The position numbers and the translations under genes are program-made. A stretch of DNA of 64,000 bases from Saksenaea vasiformis B4078 (Eukaryota > Mucoromycota > Mucoromycetes > Mucorales > Saksenaeaceae): contig JNDT01001580.1 in assembly GCA_000697055.1 (NCBI GenBank), positions 32,281 to 96,280 on the forward strand, given 5' to 3'. The notes beneath the pieces were generated by a model that saw nothing but the letters and a program-made list of their open reading frames with translations, was not told where the DNA came from and searched no databases. Each line of letters starts with the position of its first letter. The first letter of the stretch is position 1. Below, piece after piece: positions 25,201-35,699 of the stretch.

Positions 25201-26391
25201 AAGAATCAATATAGATTCGGATGGCATCGGTGGAGATCGGGTGTATAACAGTAAAGTCTTGGTAGGCAAGTGTCGTTATGTTTGACAAGATACACGTGCC
25301 TGAGCAGTTAATGGTCTGATGGGTAACTGGGTCCACGTAAGAAAGATCGAAATAATGGTTTGAACCTAAGGCCACGATACTTTTGACGAGTCAAAAACAA
25401 GTTAAAAGGTGAGGTTCCTACCTGAAGGTTCGTGTCCCTCGCCCTTCATAGTGTGTATTTGCAATACGAAAGACAGTAGGCTGAACGTCGTAACCAAATT
25501 GGGCTTCCCAGTAGCCAGGTACACCATTTTCAAGCAACCAAGGATTCCCTGGAGATTGTGGAGTACTGTTAGGGCAGATGATGTTGTGTGGATTACTAAA
25601 ATTTGCGTTCAATGCGTTGTTGCCAGAACTGACCATCTTTTTTTTTTGATAATTATTTTTGTAATAGGCACACATACGCACCGACACCGTTAATCTTCTG
25701 ATAACTAAAGTTTGACCCCCTTCCGAAATCCTGGACTTACCGTTGGATTTCCTAGATTTACGGTCTGGCTTGTATTTGCATTAAGAAATTGACCATCCAT
25801 CGTGGTATCAAATCTTCCACCGAAAAGGATGGTCTTTGCCTTTTGGTTCGGTTGAATGGTATAAACTGGGCCATTGAATCCTTTCCATGGTACTGCAGCC
25901 CAACCTGTATGATTCCATATGGCCGCACTAGGTGACGGTTTTGTAAATTCACCTCCAACGTAGACGGCATCTGTGTCACAGTAAAGGGCATGTACAGGGC
26001 CATCAAGGCCTTGTGCCAAAGGAGATAAGGTTCTTGTATGCAGGTTGAATTGGGCAATATAATTGTACAACGTATTATGAATGGCGGTGAAATTTCCTCC
26101 AATAATCAAAGTTACGGGATCCACTAAGCAAGTTGCCGAGATACGTCCATCCGCCGAGGCAATCAGTTCATAAATTCCATTTTCCTCTAGTATGATCGAG
26201 TCGAGATTTGGTGAGATAGATTCAAACTGGTTTGTATTTCCATAACGTGACAAGCCAGCAAAGTCACCCACGAAGCCGAGTTGACCAACGACATTCCAGT
26301 CGATCGTCGGAATGACGAACGGATCAGTTGCAACAAGTTGTACCAGGGACAAGGACAGCAGCAAACTTGAAGGAGTGATAGAATGTCGCAT
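21982..26391 (-). CDS. rax2: Rax2-like cortical landmark protein with C-terminal SH3 domain
   Basis: Thirteen exons: 26391-25741, 25636-25422, 25379-25153, 25110-24903, 24873-24455, 24408-24205, 24159-24044, 23997-23433, 23385-23019, 22959-22907, 22852-22638, 22591-22099, 22040-21982 (1263 aa, in frame). It starts with a signal peptide (S-L-L-L-S-L-S-L-V-Q-L-V-A-T). A long extracellular part follows with repeated Kelch-like [IV]-G-G-x-F strands, as in Rax2 (V-Y-V-G-G-E-F, L-Y-I-G-G-Q-F, V-I-V-G-G-R-F). Exon 12 holds one transmembrane helix (A-V-I-L-I-A-I-A-S-S-M-G-L-V-F-V-L-V), a basic stop-transfer, a Pro and poly-Ala linker, and an SH3 domain (A-K-Y-P-F-E-A, W-W-M-G-Y) completed in exon 13 by G-V-F-P-S-N-Y-V. 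Rax2 marks growth sites at the cell surface; the cytosolic SH3 would recruit Pro-rich partners. The exon 11/12 junction is the least certain. Confidence 0.87.
22251..22330 (-). repeat. GCN repeat encoding poly-Ala in the rax2 linker
   Basis: A run of GCT/GCN triplets (plus strand GCTGCTGCT...) encodes an Ala-rich, Gly/Pro-interrupted linker between the membrane helix and the SH3 domain of the Rax2-like protein. Pure CTG/GCT tracts like this are prone to length changes. Confidence 0.8.
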
Positions 26392-27163
26392 TTACGCAAA
26401 GAGAAAAATAAAGGAAAGAAGAGAAAAAAAGGGAGCAAGTATCTCTCAGTTGCTTACAGCCTGTTGCCTATAATGTAAGAAACGAAAACAAAGAAGTAAT
26501 AAAAGTGGCGAGCCGAATTTTGTGTCTTTCGTATCACTTTATCCAGGTTCCGAGTCTGTCTCCACCACTTCAGGAGCATAGGAAACTCAGCTATGTAAGC
26601 CATGACCATATATCCCCGCTTTCTCCTTATCCTTCCTCCTCGAGTGCTTCGTAACTCGCTGTGTCACAGTGCTTCCGAATACTTGACGTCAGGTTACACG
26701 GCTTCGGAAGGCACACTGGTCCGCACTGAAATAATGAAAACGGGAAAAAACGTTCGAGCAAACAAATCTTTCTTTATTGTTATCTGGAGAATTTGCGAAT
26801 GCAATATATAAATTATGGTACTTTCCAATAACAACAGCATAATGCAGAACAGGCGTGCATCATTTCCTTTTGTCTTCCCTTGATCGCTGCTGTTGCTTCA
26901 ATTTTTGAATTTGTACTAAATGCTCTTAATGTTGAATCAAATTTTGCATCCACCAAAAGCCCAATTTACCTAAGGAAAGATTGAGCATGTGTTTACTACT
27001 TCATCAGAGCATCAATTAACTTACATGAACTTGATGCTCCGATGAACATCAGATTTATTCGACCAGCACAAGAAGTAATCCACGCAAGGTTCAAAGATAT
27101 AGCATGCAAAAAGAACTACTACTTCCCAATGTAAATTTTATTTTGGATCTGGGACCAAAAAGT
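26392..27163. other. No gene seen (rax2 upstream region)
   Basis: Presumed rax2 promoter (an A-rich purine run on the plus strand just above the start) and the 3' flank of the coiled-coil gene. The 69-codon plus ORF at 26602 has no support. Confidence 0.5.
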
Positions 27164-27694
27164 TTAAGTCTGGCGTAAAGCAGCGAGAGTAGCCGAGTAG
27201 TCTTTATATTCTTTATCCAGCTCTTGCAGAAGAGCATCCTTCTCGGCTATTGCTTTTTTCAGATCGTTGATCGCTTTCTCTTGGAATAGCTGACGCGTCT
27301 TTTCCATGTCATCTCCAGCTTCATCAAAGAGGGTTTGGTATGGTCCCACTTGTTCCGTTATGGAATTTAATCTTTCCTCCGCTTTTTTCTCGTCTGCTAA
27401 CAGGTCGCTGTATCTTTCCCGCGGTATGCCTTTCGTCCTCAGTTCCTCTACTTGTTGCTCGAGCTTCTTTCTTTCGACCTTTAGATCTTCAAGCACTTTT
27501 AAACACCCTTCATGTCGCTGATTTGCTAGCGCTAGATCCTCCCTTAGGCTCTCGTTTTCGGTTGTAAGGAGATCTAGATCTACTCGGACATCGGTTTTTC
27601 GCGGTGATGTTCGACCGTAATTTGGGCTGTCCTGGGACACCTCTTCTTCTGATCTATGTTTTGTAAGTGATGCTTCGTCTGCTGGTGATGACAT
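27164..27694 (-). CDS. Coiled-coil protein of unknown function
   Basis: 176 codons from the internal Met beginning M-S-S-P-A-D-E-A-S-L; the open frame extends 38 codons further upstream, but that part is Arg/Thr-rich and less convincing. The first ~55 residues are Ser/Pro/charged and probably disordered. The rest is almost entirely a heptad-rich coiled coil with many Glu, Lys and Leu, broken by a short G-I-P-R-E-R-Y-S-D-L segment. No catalytic motif is visible. It could be a small cytoskeletal or adaptor protein, or the terminal exon of a longer gene. Confidence 0.6.
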   Translation of the reverse strand: MSSPADEASLTKHRSEEEVSQDSPNYGRTSPRKTDVRVDLDLLTTENESLREDLALANQRHEGCLKVLEDLKVERKKLEQQVEELRTKGIPRERYSDLLADEKKAEERLNSITEQVGPYQTLFDEAGDDMEKTRQLFQEKAINDLKKAIAEKDALLQELDKEYKDYSATLAALRQT

Positions 27695-27829
27695 GCTATA
27701 AGTGATGATTAGAGAAGCAAGCTCATGAAGCTTTCGCGGTGTTGTTGTACGCGTGACGGTTCTGAGCATGAGTCGGATGTTCAAACCTTCTCCACGTTGG
27801 AGTAGCACTTATCTCGACAACATCTAAGG

Positions 27830-28560
27830 TCTGCATATCTTTTTGTAGGTACCTGCGCGTAAAAACTGTATTGAATAAAAGAAAAGTTGTAAATGCAGCA
27901 CTAATTAAGAATGAGCGTCTAATGATTCTAGTTCATTCTATGCATGCGGTACAACAACTGGTTAGCGAGCCCCATAGAAATCAAGTACAATGAATTTGTC
28001 AAACTTTGGTTCTAGTTGATCCTAATTGTTCCTCACGGAAGTCACTGTCCGAAACACGTTTCAGAATTATGTGCAAGTTTTCACCACAATATCGGAGGTA
28101 TCTACAGAAGCAGAGCAATGCAGCACCGAAATTAATGCGCTCTTGCTCCGTTGCTACGGATTAGAGAACGGTAGCATTCTCCTCTGTACGTAATTTAATC
28201 TCCGTGATCGATGTGCACAGCTTGCTGATCTCCATCGCCAGTAATTTTCTTTAGTACTTTGTTTCGCTACCGTTACTGTTCCTGAGTGACCGGACCATTA
28301 TTGCGTTTGGCAGTTGATATGAATCGTCAATAGCCGTTAACGTTTTATCTGGCACTATCGTTAGATGAATATCCACATCCACATTAGGTTACAAACAAAC
28401 ATTAGAGATAACTGCAGATAATATCCGTGTGGGAGAATTAATTTTCGAAGCATCACGCCTCAAGCACGCATTTACATATCCCTGCTTTTCTTACAATTGG
28501 CACGACGTGTTGCTCCGATTTATTTCCGTTACCAGGCTTCGATTCGCCATCGTGCTTTTC
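27830..28560. other. No gene seen
   Basis: No ORF above about 60 codons with protein-like composition; no repeat or RNA gene recognised. Confidence 0.5.
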
Positions 28561-28570
28561 CCTCCATGAT

Positions 28571-28983
28571 TTAAGTGTCGACTTCGTTGTATATCTGCTT
28601 GTATACATAGCTACGGTTAAGAGACCCATGCTCTATATTGCTCTTCATGCTCAGGCTTTTACACTCTTTGGACATCGTCAGCCAATAGTAATGCATATAA
28701 CCTCTACACTCATGCAGTCCAGTTCTGGGAATACCAGTCTGTAGGCATAATGCCAAAAACTGCGGTATAGCACCGACTAGACAGCATTGATTTCCCTATT
28801 GCCTTCGCTAACTCCTTGCAGAGTAGATGCTAATTTCAGAGCGTCGACGATTATCCCAAACTTGACTTGATCGAAATATTTTGGGATAAACTTCACGCAC
28901 GATAAATGCTGCGTAATTTGATAAAACTGTCTAGATCGATCTTGGTGGCTGCAATACACTTTTCTGGAAGGCCTGATATACAC
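28571..28983 (-). other. Possible two-exon or decayed coding fragment
   Basis: Two minus-strand ORFs have natural composition: 28983-28777 (contains K-F-G-I-I-V-D-A-L-K-L-A-S-T-L) and 28756-28571 (contains G-Y-M-H-Y-Y-W-L-T-M-S-K-E-C-K). They could join through a short intron ending at a CTACAG acceptor near 28741. No start context, family or partner exon was identified; a remnant of a mobile-element protein is one possibility. Confidence 0.25.
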
Positions 28984-31287
28984 TATTAAATCATTGCCTC
29001 ATTCGTAAAGCGATACACAATATGCCAATGCCGAACGAACCGCTGTTTAAACTGACTTTGGTCAATCTCTTCTTTAAATGGGGCACCGTCAAGACCTCAT
29101 TGATAAGCGTATGCAGGTTCTCCTCATATTTACGTCAATTACTCGAGGGATATATGCCTTAGAGTTTAGCGTGGCAAACATGCAATGTAATGATCGTGAT
29201 TTCACCAAAGAGAAAAATGCTTATCGGAGCGACTTCCTTTGCATTGTGGTGACACACATACAGCTGCTTCTGTCAAAATTTGTTTCGCCGATGCTGAGCT
29301 TCGTTCTTGGCGTCCTGAACCTAGACCTACCATATGGTTTTATTGTAGTTTTCCACGACTACGAGCTCACGTATTTCATGAAGGACTCAAATTTAACGCA
29401 GTTAATATCTTGGTTAAAAAATTGTATCCATACGCTTTCTCTTGTTGTTCGAACATTTCCCCGTCGTCATCTTCATCGATGTACGGAATCGTTGTTGACG
29501 CGGTCGCTTGCTTCTGTGCTACCACCCTAGCCCCTAATTGCAACGGAGGTAACTGATGCGTCAGAGCCAGCATTTCATATCTTTGTGTACGACATCTCGC
29601 ATTTATCAGAGCCCCTAGTGTTCGATCAGGTGGCTCTTCCCTCCAACATGTATCTGTTTACACAAAGTATATAGTAGATACTTGCCGATACCAAGATGGC
29701 CAGAAAAGGGCCATTTCCCTTTTTCCGCGACTACTTGTTAAAGTGTGATTGTACAAGGTGAAGCAATCTGGTAAGTCGAGACGATTTCTTGCTGCCGATT
29801 AGCCAGCGGACCTACTCCCTGGTAAAAAGGAGATTGGCCGCCCAATTAAGGAACAGACGCTGGATCTGCCACTGTGAAAAGATCGCATCGGAAGCATTTA
29901 TTCAAATGTCTTGATTAGCCTTAGATCTTCCATTCACCTTTTCAGTACCTGGAGCCGTCTTCTCTGAGAGATTTATGTCAAACGTCGCTGTACTACGCGT
30001 TCTACTATAAAGTCCTGCAGAAAAGGACGGACTGAAAATTGGATCCGGCAATGAAGTCATACAAAAGAGACGGATGAGTAAGGTATATTTAACGGTGACC
30101 ATCTCACTGACCTTTTATATGACGCAGAGGGCAATTGCAGCGTCGCTTCAGGAATTAATGGATGGAAAACAAAGAGTAGGAACGTCACAAGACTCACAAC
30201 GGACAGATACATGGACTGCCCATTTTGCCGTTGGTGATGGCCGAAATTGCTGAGGATGCCAGTGATGAAGCCACTCGAGTCCTGTAATATACAAGTGTGG
30301 ATCACCAAATAAGCATCCGTAATTTGGTGAGCAGCGTTCACTCACGTACCCATTTTCATCCAGAAGAGGAAGGAGGTGAAAACAGGAACAATCACAGGAT
30401 CCGGGTAGATAATAGCATTTCTGAAACCGCACGTAGTGTGAAGTTTTATAGCAGCACTTGGAGGAATATTGCTATGCATGATTCATCCTCCACCATCTAC
30501 AGGGTATTCACACTGAAATTCCCACTGTTTATATAAAATCGCAAAATTTGGAGTTTTATTAACGTAAAAGGAGCTACCAGCGAGAGCAAACTAGTTCAAA
30601 TTGATGCGGGATTACCTGTATGATGGTTCATGAAAAGAGAATGGTCGGCTGATGGCGTGTATTGGTTTCAGAAAGCAATTCTTGAAATGTTTCGGGGCAG
30701 CGCGGAAGCATCTCCGTAAACCATTGGCTATGTGTCAAAGTCATTGAGGATAGTCAACTGTTGTTTTAATTTGTGTCAGATCTCTCCAGAAAGATATATC
30801 TGACGTTGCAGTTTTATTGAAGCCAACGTACATACGCGTTAAGCTGACGCAAATCTATATGCATATTCCTATTCAACCCGGAGAGCGAGGAACATGGGCA
30901 TAAAATTTCCCGCTTGTCTTTATTCAGGCTTAGGAAACGATCAACGGCCACAGACATAGGCAACGAAAGTGCCAAAAAAAATGTCTTTGTTTAGCCCATT
31001 GTATGGTTATGTCGAACCTCACAAATGAAGCAAGTGATGACTATGGATCCCAGGCTCATGTTCCGAAGCCGATGTGGCTCAATGATTTTTTTTTTTTTTC
31101 GCGAGTCTTACGACCGGAAATCTTGTAAATCCAGGTACTGCCGTCGATCATGTTGTTTTGAGTCTTGCCCTTTTTGTACAGACTTCTAACGGCGCTGTTC
31201 CCCACTGTCACTATTTATGGCGCACCTGCGCTTTCCTTACGACCGTGTACCTTTCCTCTTTTTCTTCTTTTCTTTCTACTTTTCAAC
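28984..31287. other. Gene-poor stretch with short conflicting ORFs
   Basis: Overlapping short ORFs on both strands at 29,078-29,573 and 30,057-30,536. The minus-strand Cys-rich ORF 30432-30148 (C-D-C-S-C, G-C-L-F-G-D-P-H) is the most protein-like, but I cannot place it in a family. Nothing else was recognised. A poly-T run lies at about 31,087-31,099, upstream of the M50B-like gene. Confidence 0.35.
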
Positions 31288-32284
31288 ATGCCTCCAGTAG
31301 ACCAAACGAGTTATAGCCATTACCTTGTTGCACGTCAAGCAGTACAGGACCAAGCAGCCAACAAATTGACACCAACCGAAGATCAGAAGATCATTCTCAT
31401 CATCATTGGTGTCTATATTGTTGGTATTCTGGTACTCTGGAATATGCCCATCGTAAAGGTTATCCTATCACCATTCAAGGTAAGTCGACATATGACTCTA
31501 TTTCAGGGCACTCAGAACAGAAAAGCTGTTGACCGTGGGTCTGCACGAATTTTCTCATGCGATTGTTGGATGCCTTACTTGTGCAAAAATCGAATCGATC
31601 GAAATTGATCCGGATGAAGGCGGTGTCACGCGAATGGTAGTATATCGTCTAATTTTTCTCTCTTTACTGACCTATTCTACAGCGCGGTGGTATCCCGATG
31701 TGCACATTGCCTGCAGGTTACCTTGGATCATCAGCTATCGGAGCTATTTTAGTAATGTGCGGCTTTAATATCCTGGCATCAAAAATAGCATCCATTTTTC
31801 TTGGCGTTTGCCTTTTGTTCACCTTGTGGTGGGCAAAGAACTGGTTAACACGCGGTATCGGTGTCGGATTTATTGGTGTGATGATCTTCCTTTGGTGGCT
31901 CGCTCATGGTGCCGGCCTTAGATACTTTGTGCTTTTCATTGGGTAAACAGTTCGAGGGGATCATTGTACGTTTTAGACTGATCAACATTTTAGTGTCATG
32001 TCCTGCCTTTACTGTCTTTGGGATATTCTAGACGATCTCGTGTTTCGAAAAGTTCACGAGTCAGATGCTTCCAAATTTGCAAAACTATGCGGATCATGTA
32101 TGTCCAGCCGGGTTTGGGGTGCATTATGGTTTATGGTCAGCTTGGTCTTCTTCGTGGCGGGCATTTTGATTGGCTTGGCGGCTTTTAAAGGTAAACAATA
32201 ACCCAAATTTACGAACAGTGAACTGACAGCACAGCAGAGGACCAACAAACTCAGCAACAACAAGCACAAGGATTTGGCTGGTGA
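31288..32284 (+). CDS. Peptidase M50B-like multi-pass membrane protein
   Basis: Exons 31288-31479, 31526-31636, 31683-31942, 31994-32190, 32235-32284 (269 aa). Exon 2 carries the zinc-protease motif H-E-F-S-H-A (HExxH) after L-L-T-V-G-L, followed by D-P-D-E-G-G-V-T-R-M. The remainder is a series of membrane helices with W-D-I-L-D-D-L and S-D-A-S-K-F-A, all typical of the fungal M50B-like family. Such proteins are intramembrane or membrane-associated metallopeptidase homologues; the fungal substrate is not established. The start is the Met of M-P-P-V-D-Q-T-S-Y; an open frame continues upstream but reads as a hydrophobic 5' leader. The short last exon ends in a Gln-rich tail. Confidence 0.85.
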
Positions 32285-33053
32285 TAGAAACATACCCTCT
32301 TCTATATGTATCTTTGTAAATATTATTTTGAATGCAGTGTATATTTTTTTCTTGAGAGTTGTCTTGCGATATCAGAGAGGATATGCTTGATTTGGTTCTT
32401 TGGTGAATCTTTTAAAGCATGCTTTTCATCGGGTTCGTAGTGCAGCTCTGCGTGCAAGCAAAATATTTATCACAAGCGATCTGCTACATTTGTGTTGAAA
32501 CTTGCAAACGCTAATAAGATTCCACCTCATATAATCCATCAGCGCTTGGAAATGGACACTATAAGACTACATCCTTCGTAAGTAGTTTGGCTGATCACAC
32601 ATACAGAACCATGTCTTTTTGCCTTGCGCTCATGTTGTAAGGCCTAAACCGTTTTGGTTGGATGTGCTCCCTATATCCAAAGTAGGTAGAAGCCATTGTA
32701 CCCCTAAGCACGAAGCGGGTTACATTTCACAAAATCCACCATACATTGCACCGGTCCAAGCACCGTGCAGTCGCTACGCATAAAATGCTTATCATGGAAC
32801 CTCCCTTCTGACCCAGCGGTCGATGATGAGGAGATATGGCATCCATTAATGTATGAGGCTCCCCCTTTGGGGCAATTGGTTAAACGGCAGAGTATGTCAG
32901 TGATATCTATTGCAACGGTGTCGACATTGACCGAATCAGTTTTGCTTAACTTCATGTAAGTTGAGCCTTTGATTGGCTAAAAATTTATTCGCGTAGAATT
33001 TCCCGTTCAAATAAACAGGATTTGTTTTTTCGTGTCTTTTCCAACAAACTACC
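32285..33053. other. Intergenic; no gene seen
   Basis: 3' flank of the M50B-like gene and promoter of the Sfm1-like gene. Two overlapping small ORFs on opposite strands at 32,704-32,959 share the same bases and neither has motif support. Confidence 0.5.
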
Positions 33054-33797
33054 ATGAGCAAGCGATCATTTATTATTGAACACATGGAAGACGACATGCA
33101 CGAGTGGTGTGTGCTTGAATACAAGCATATGCTAAGCAATCTCGGTCCCGATCACCTTTACTTCTCATCACTCACCGAGAAATGTCTGAACGAAGGCATG
33201 CCCGAAGAATTAAAGGCTGCGCATTGTCACAGAGAAGACGTCCTCCACCTCCCAGGCGTGGATCCTAAAGACGTTTGCTTATTGGACCCTGCGGCTACAT
33301 CAGAGCTGTCACCCGAGGACGGCGATCGATTCAAGTACTTCTTGTTCGGTGGTATCTTGGGTGACGATCCTCCGAAAGGTAGAACAATGCATAGCCTAAG
33401 AACGCGATGGATCTTATTTGATCTATTTAGATCGTACAAAGGAACTTCGTAAACTTGGATTTGAGGGCAGACGTCTTGGTCCAGTGCAGATGACAACGGA
33501 TACAGCTGTGAATGTCACGAAGCGTGTCGTCGAAGACAAAAGTAGGTTCATTAACAATCTCGGAGCAAAATACTGACCCGCTTCTCTTAAGTTCCTTTGG
33601 ATAAGGTGCCATACATTGACCATCCCGAGATTCGGTTTTCTAGAAACGAGTCTGTAACGATGCCATTCCGCTATATTGCCGAGACCAAAGTAATCACCAC
33701 AAAAGATGGACAACAAAAGACAGTGAAAAAGCCCTTGATGCCACCAGGCATGTTAGAACTTATTAAGAAGGATAACGAGATGTCATTTGATTTTTAA
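33054..33797 (+). CDS. sfm1: Sfm1-like SPOUT protein arginine methyltransferase
   Basis: Exons 33054-33378, 33431-33541, 33592-33797 (213 aa, in frame). The protein begins with I-I-E-H-M-E-D-D-M and W-C-V-L-E-Y-K-H-M. It contains F-L-F-G-G-I-L-G-D-D-P-P split by intron 1, then R-R-L-G-P-V-Q-M-T-T-D-T-A in exon 2 and M-P-F-R-Y-I in exon 3. This is the pattern of Sfm1, the SPOUT-fold enzyme that methylates an arginine of ribosomal protein Rps3 in yeast. The length fits the family (about 210 aa). It follows the M50B-like gene on the same strand at about 770 bp. The poly-A just after the stop (33798-33807) is genomic. Confidence 0.88.
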
Positions 33798-33807
33798 AAA
33801 AAAAAAG

Positions 33808-35383
33808 TAAACGTGTACTTGGGATAAAGCGAGGTCGATCTCTGGAAATGAAACCACACAGATACTGCGGGTGCCCTATCGATCATGAAGATTTCACGGC
33901 ACAAAATTAACCATTGTGATCTGCGTTTGGATAAAATTCATACCTGGGGACCTGAACGGATGCAGAGGACAGTAAGTTCTTCTTACAGGGTTTTCTTGTG
34001 ATCCAATGGTGTAGCCTGCTCTCCCCACCTGAAGTTCGTAGTCATCATTACGTGCGTTATCCGACATTGATAGTATATGAAAAAAATAAGAAAGTAAATC
34101 GAATGAAGGGATACAAAAGGTACATTACGAAACGGTTTCCATATTCATATGCAGAGATGGAGAAATGACTGTTGTGATTGATCAGCTTGACGTAACTGAT
34201 AAGCCGGTTGGTTGAAGATGATAGTGTGTTCCATGGAAGTTTAATAACGCAGTTCTTTTTGGATAAAAACTTAATTTGGAGTTTAAAGTAGCATAAAAAG
34301 ACACTTCAATAAAGATTATACAGAGGATCACGGAAACATTTATGTTATGGAGAGAGTATACAACAGATTCTAATAATGCAGATCTACAGCAAAGTAACAA
34401 TCGGTCTTACGCACTTCTCTATCTGATCTCTGATTTGGGAAGCAACTTGCGCTGATGAATTCCTGTCCGCCCATCTCAGTAACGATGGTACAGGAGCACA
34501 ACACTGGTGCAGTCAATGTTGCCTACCCGCATAAAGGTTCACTCTCATGGATCTAATTATAATACGCCGTATGAAAAGCCATCGTCAAATTATTACTTTC
34601 GACTTCTACAAAGCTAGTTGATTTTTTTTTTTCGCTCACTTACAACTCGTTGCTATTGTTGTCCATGTACCGATTCAATACAATGGACTTTGATGGTTTC
34701 AATCCTCAGAGGGATCAGCTGAAGGATGAGGTTACTGGCAAGAAAAAATTTGGGATCAGATCCATATTTGATTACGTGGTTCCAACCTACGTGAGTCGTA
34801 TAGAAAAGGTTAAGATAACTGAGGCTTGACAAACACTTTTGCGAGTGATAGGATTGATGGAAAACGCTTCTGCGGGTGTGAGAGGTTGGGACAACGGCCA
34901 AGCAATCACAATTCATACGAATGCGACAGGTCGACATCGCCCACATCAAGGCTTTACTATTAGAAGTACCATGGTAAACTTAGTTGAAACGATCCATCTA
35001 GGGTGTGGAAATAGATTCAGTACAAAGATAACAAGAGTTTGCACAACAGGAAGGGGGAGTTCACGAGGTTAGGCACTTTTGAGACAATAGTTTGAAGGAT
35101 CTCACTCTATCCCTGATCTGTGTGTAGCGTGTGATAAATGAAAGTAATAAAAAGAAATCAGGAAAATCGTTTGAGCTAGTGCATCGTTTCCTATCTTATC
35201 TATACACAGGAAATCTGATTGAAGCATATAGAACAGCGGTAACCGGGTAAAGTGTGTCTCTTAAGCTGTTTTAAGACTCTTTACTGGTCAATGTCCTTTC
35301 CTACTACGATCCTCGATCTAGTGGGATTGGTCTTCCATTTAATCTGAGACAATGATGGTGAGTTCCGCGCTAGTTATACGCGC
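33808..35383. other. Gene-poor stretch
   Basis: Only short ORFs. The minus ORF 34949-34653 has a protein-like C-terminal half (G-W-N-H-V-I-K-Y-G-S-D-P-K-F-F-L-A) and could be an exon of the same minus-strand transcript as 35695-35384, but no frame-keeping join was found. Confidence 0.3.
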
Positions 35384-35695
35384 TTATTTCGTTACGGTCG
35401 TTGCCGATGGATTTTTCATCGGAACGAATCTACAGGTACGACGGAATCTATAGTGACATCGGAACGTTTCTCTTCCCATTGTAATATCGGAGTCAGTCTT
35501 TACGTCATGTTTTATCTGTATATTCTCTGTTTCGTTGTTCTTTTCTTGAGCCAGTTTAGACAAACGCTGTGTATAAGGGCTCGACGTTTCAAGACGGTAC
35601 TGCTCCTCATGAACAATATAGCCCATAGGCTCAGACCTGCCATACTCGTCCACAATTGTTCCTTTGCCATCTTCGTACAGAAACTGAATGCTCAT
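35384..35695 (-). CDS. Small hypothetical protein
   Basis: 103 codons starting M-S-I-Q-F-L-Y-E-D-G-K-G, with a charged, soluble composition and an Arg-rich C-terminus (R-C-H-Y-R-F-R-R-T-C-R-F). No domain was recognised and no signal peptide or membrane segment is present. It may be a complete small gene or one exon of a larger minus-strand gene extending to about 34.6 kb. Confidence 0.35.
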   Translation of the reverse strand: MSIQFLYEDGKGTIVDEYGRSEPMGYIVHEEQYRLETSSPYTQRLSKLAQEKNNETENIQIKHDVKTDSDITMGRETFRCHYRFRRTCRFVPMKNPSATTVTK

Positions 35696-35699
35696 TGTG

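Noticed and set aside
29078..29530. 150-codon plus ORF
   Set aside because: Overlaps equally open frames on both strands; no start context, domain or splice partner, so no strand could be chosen.
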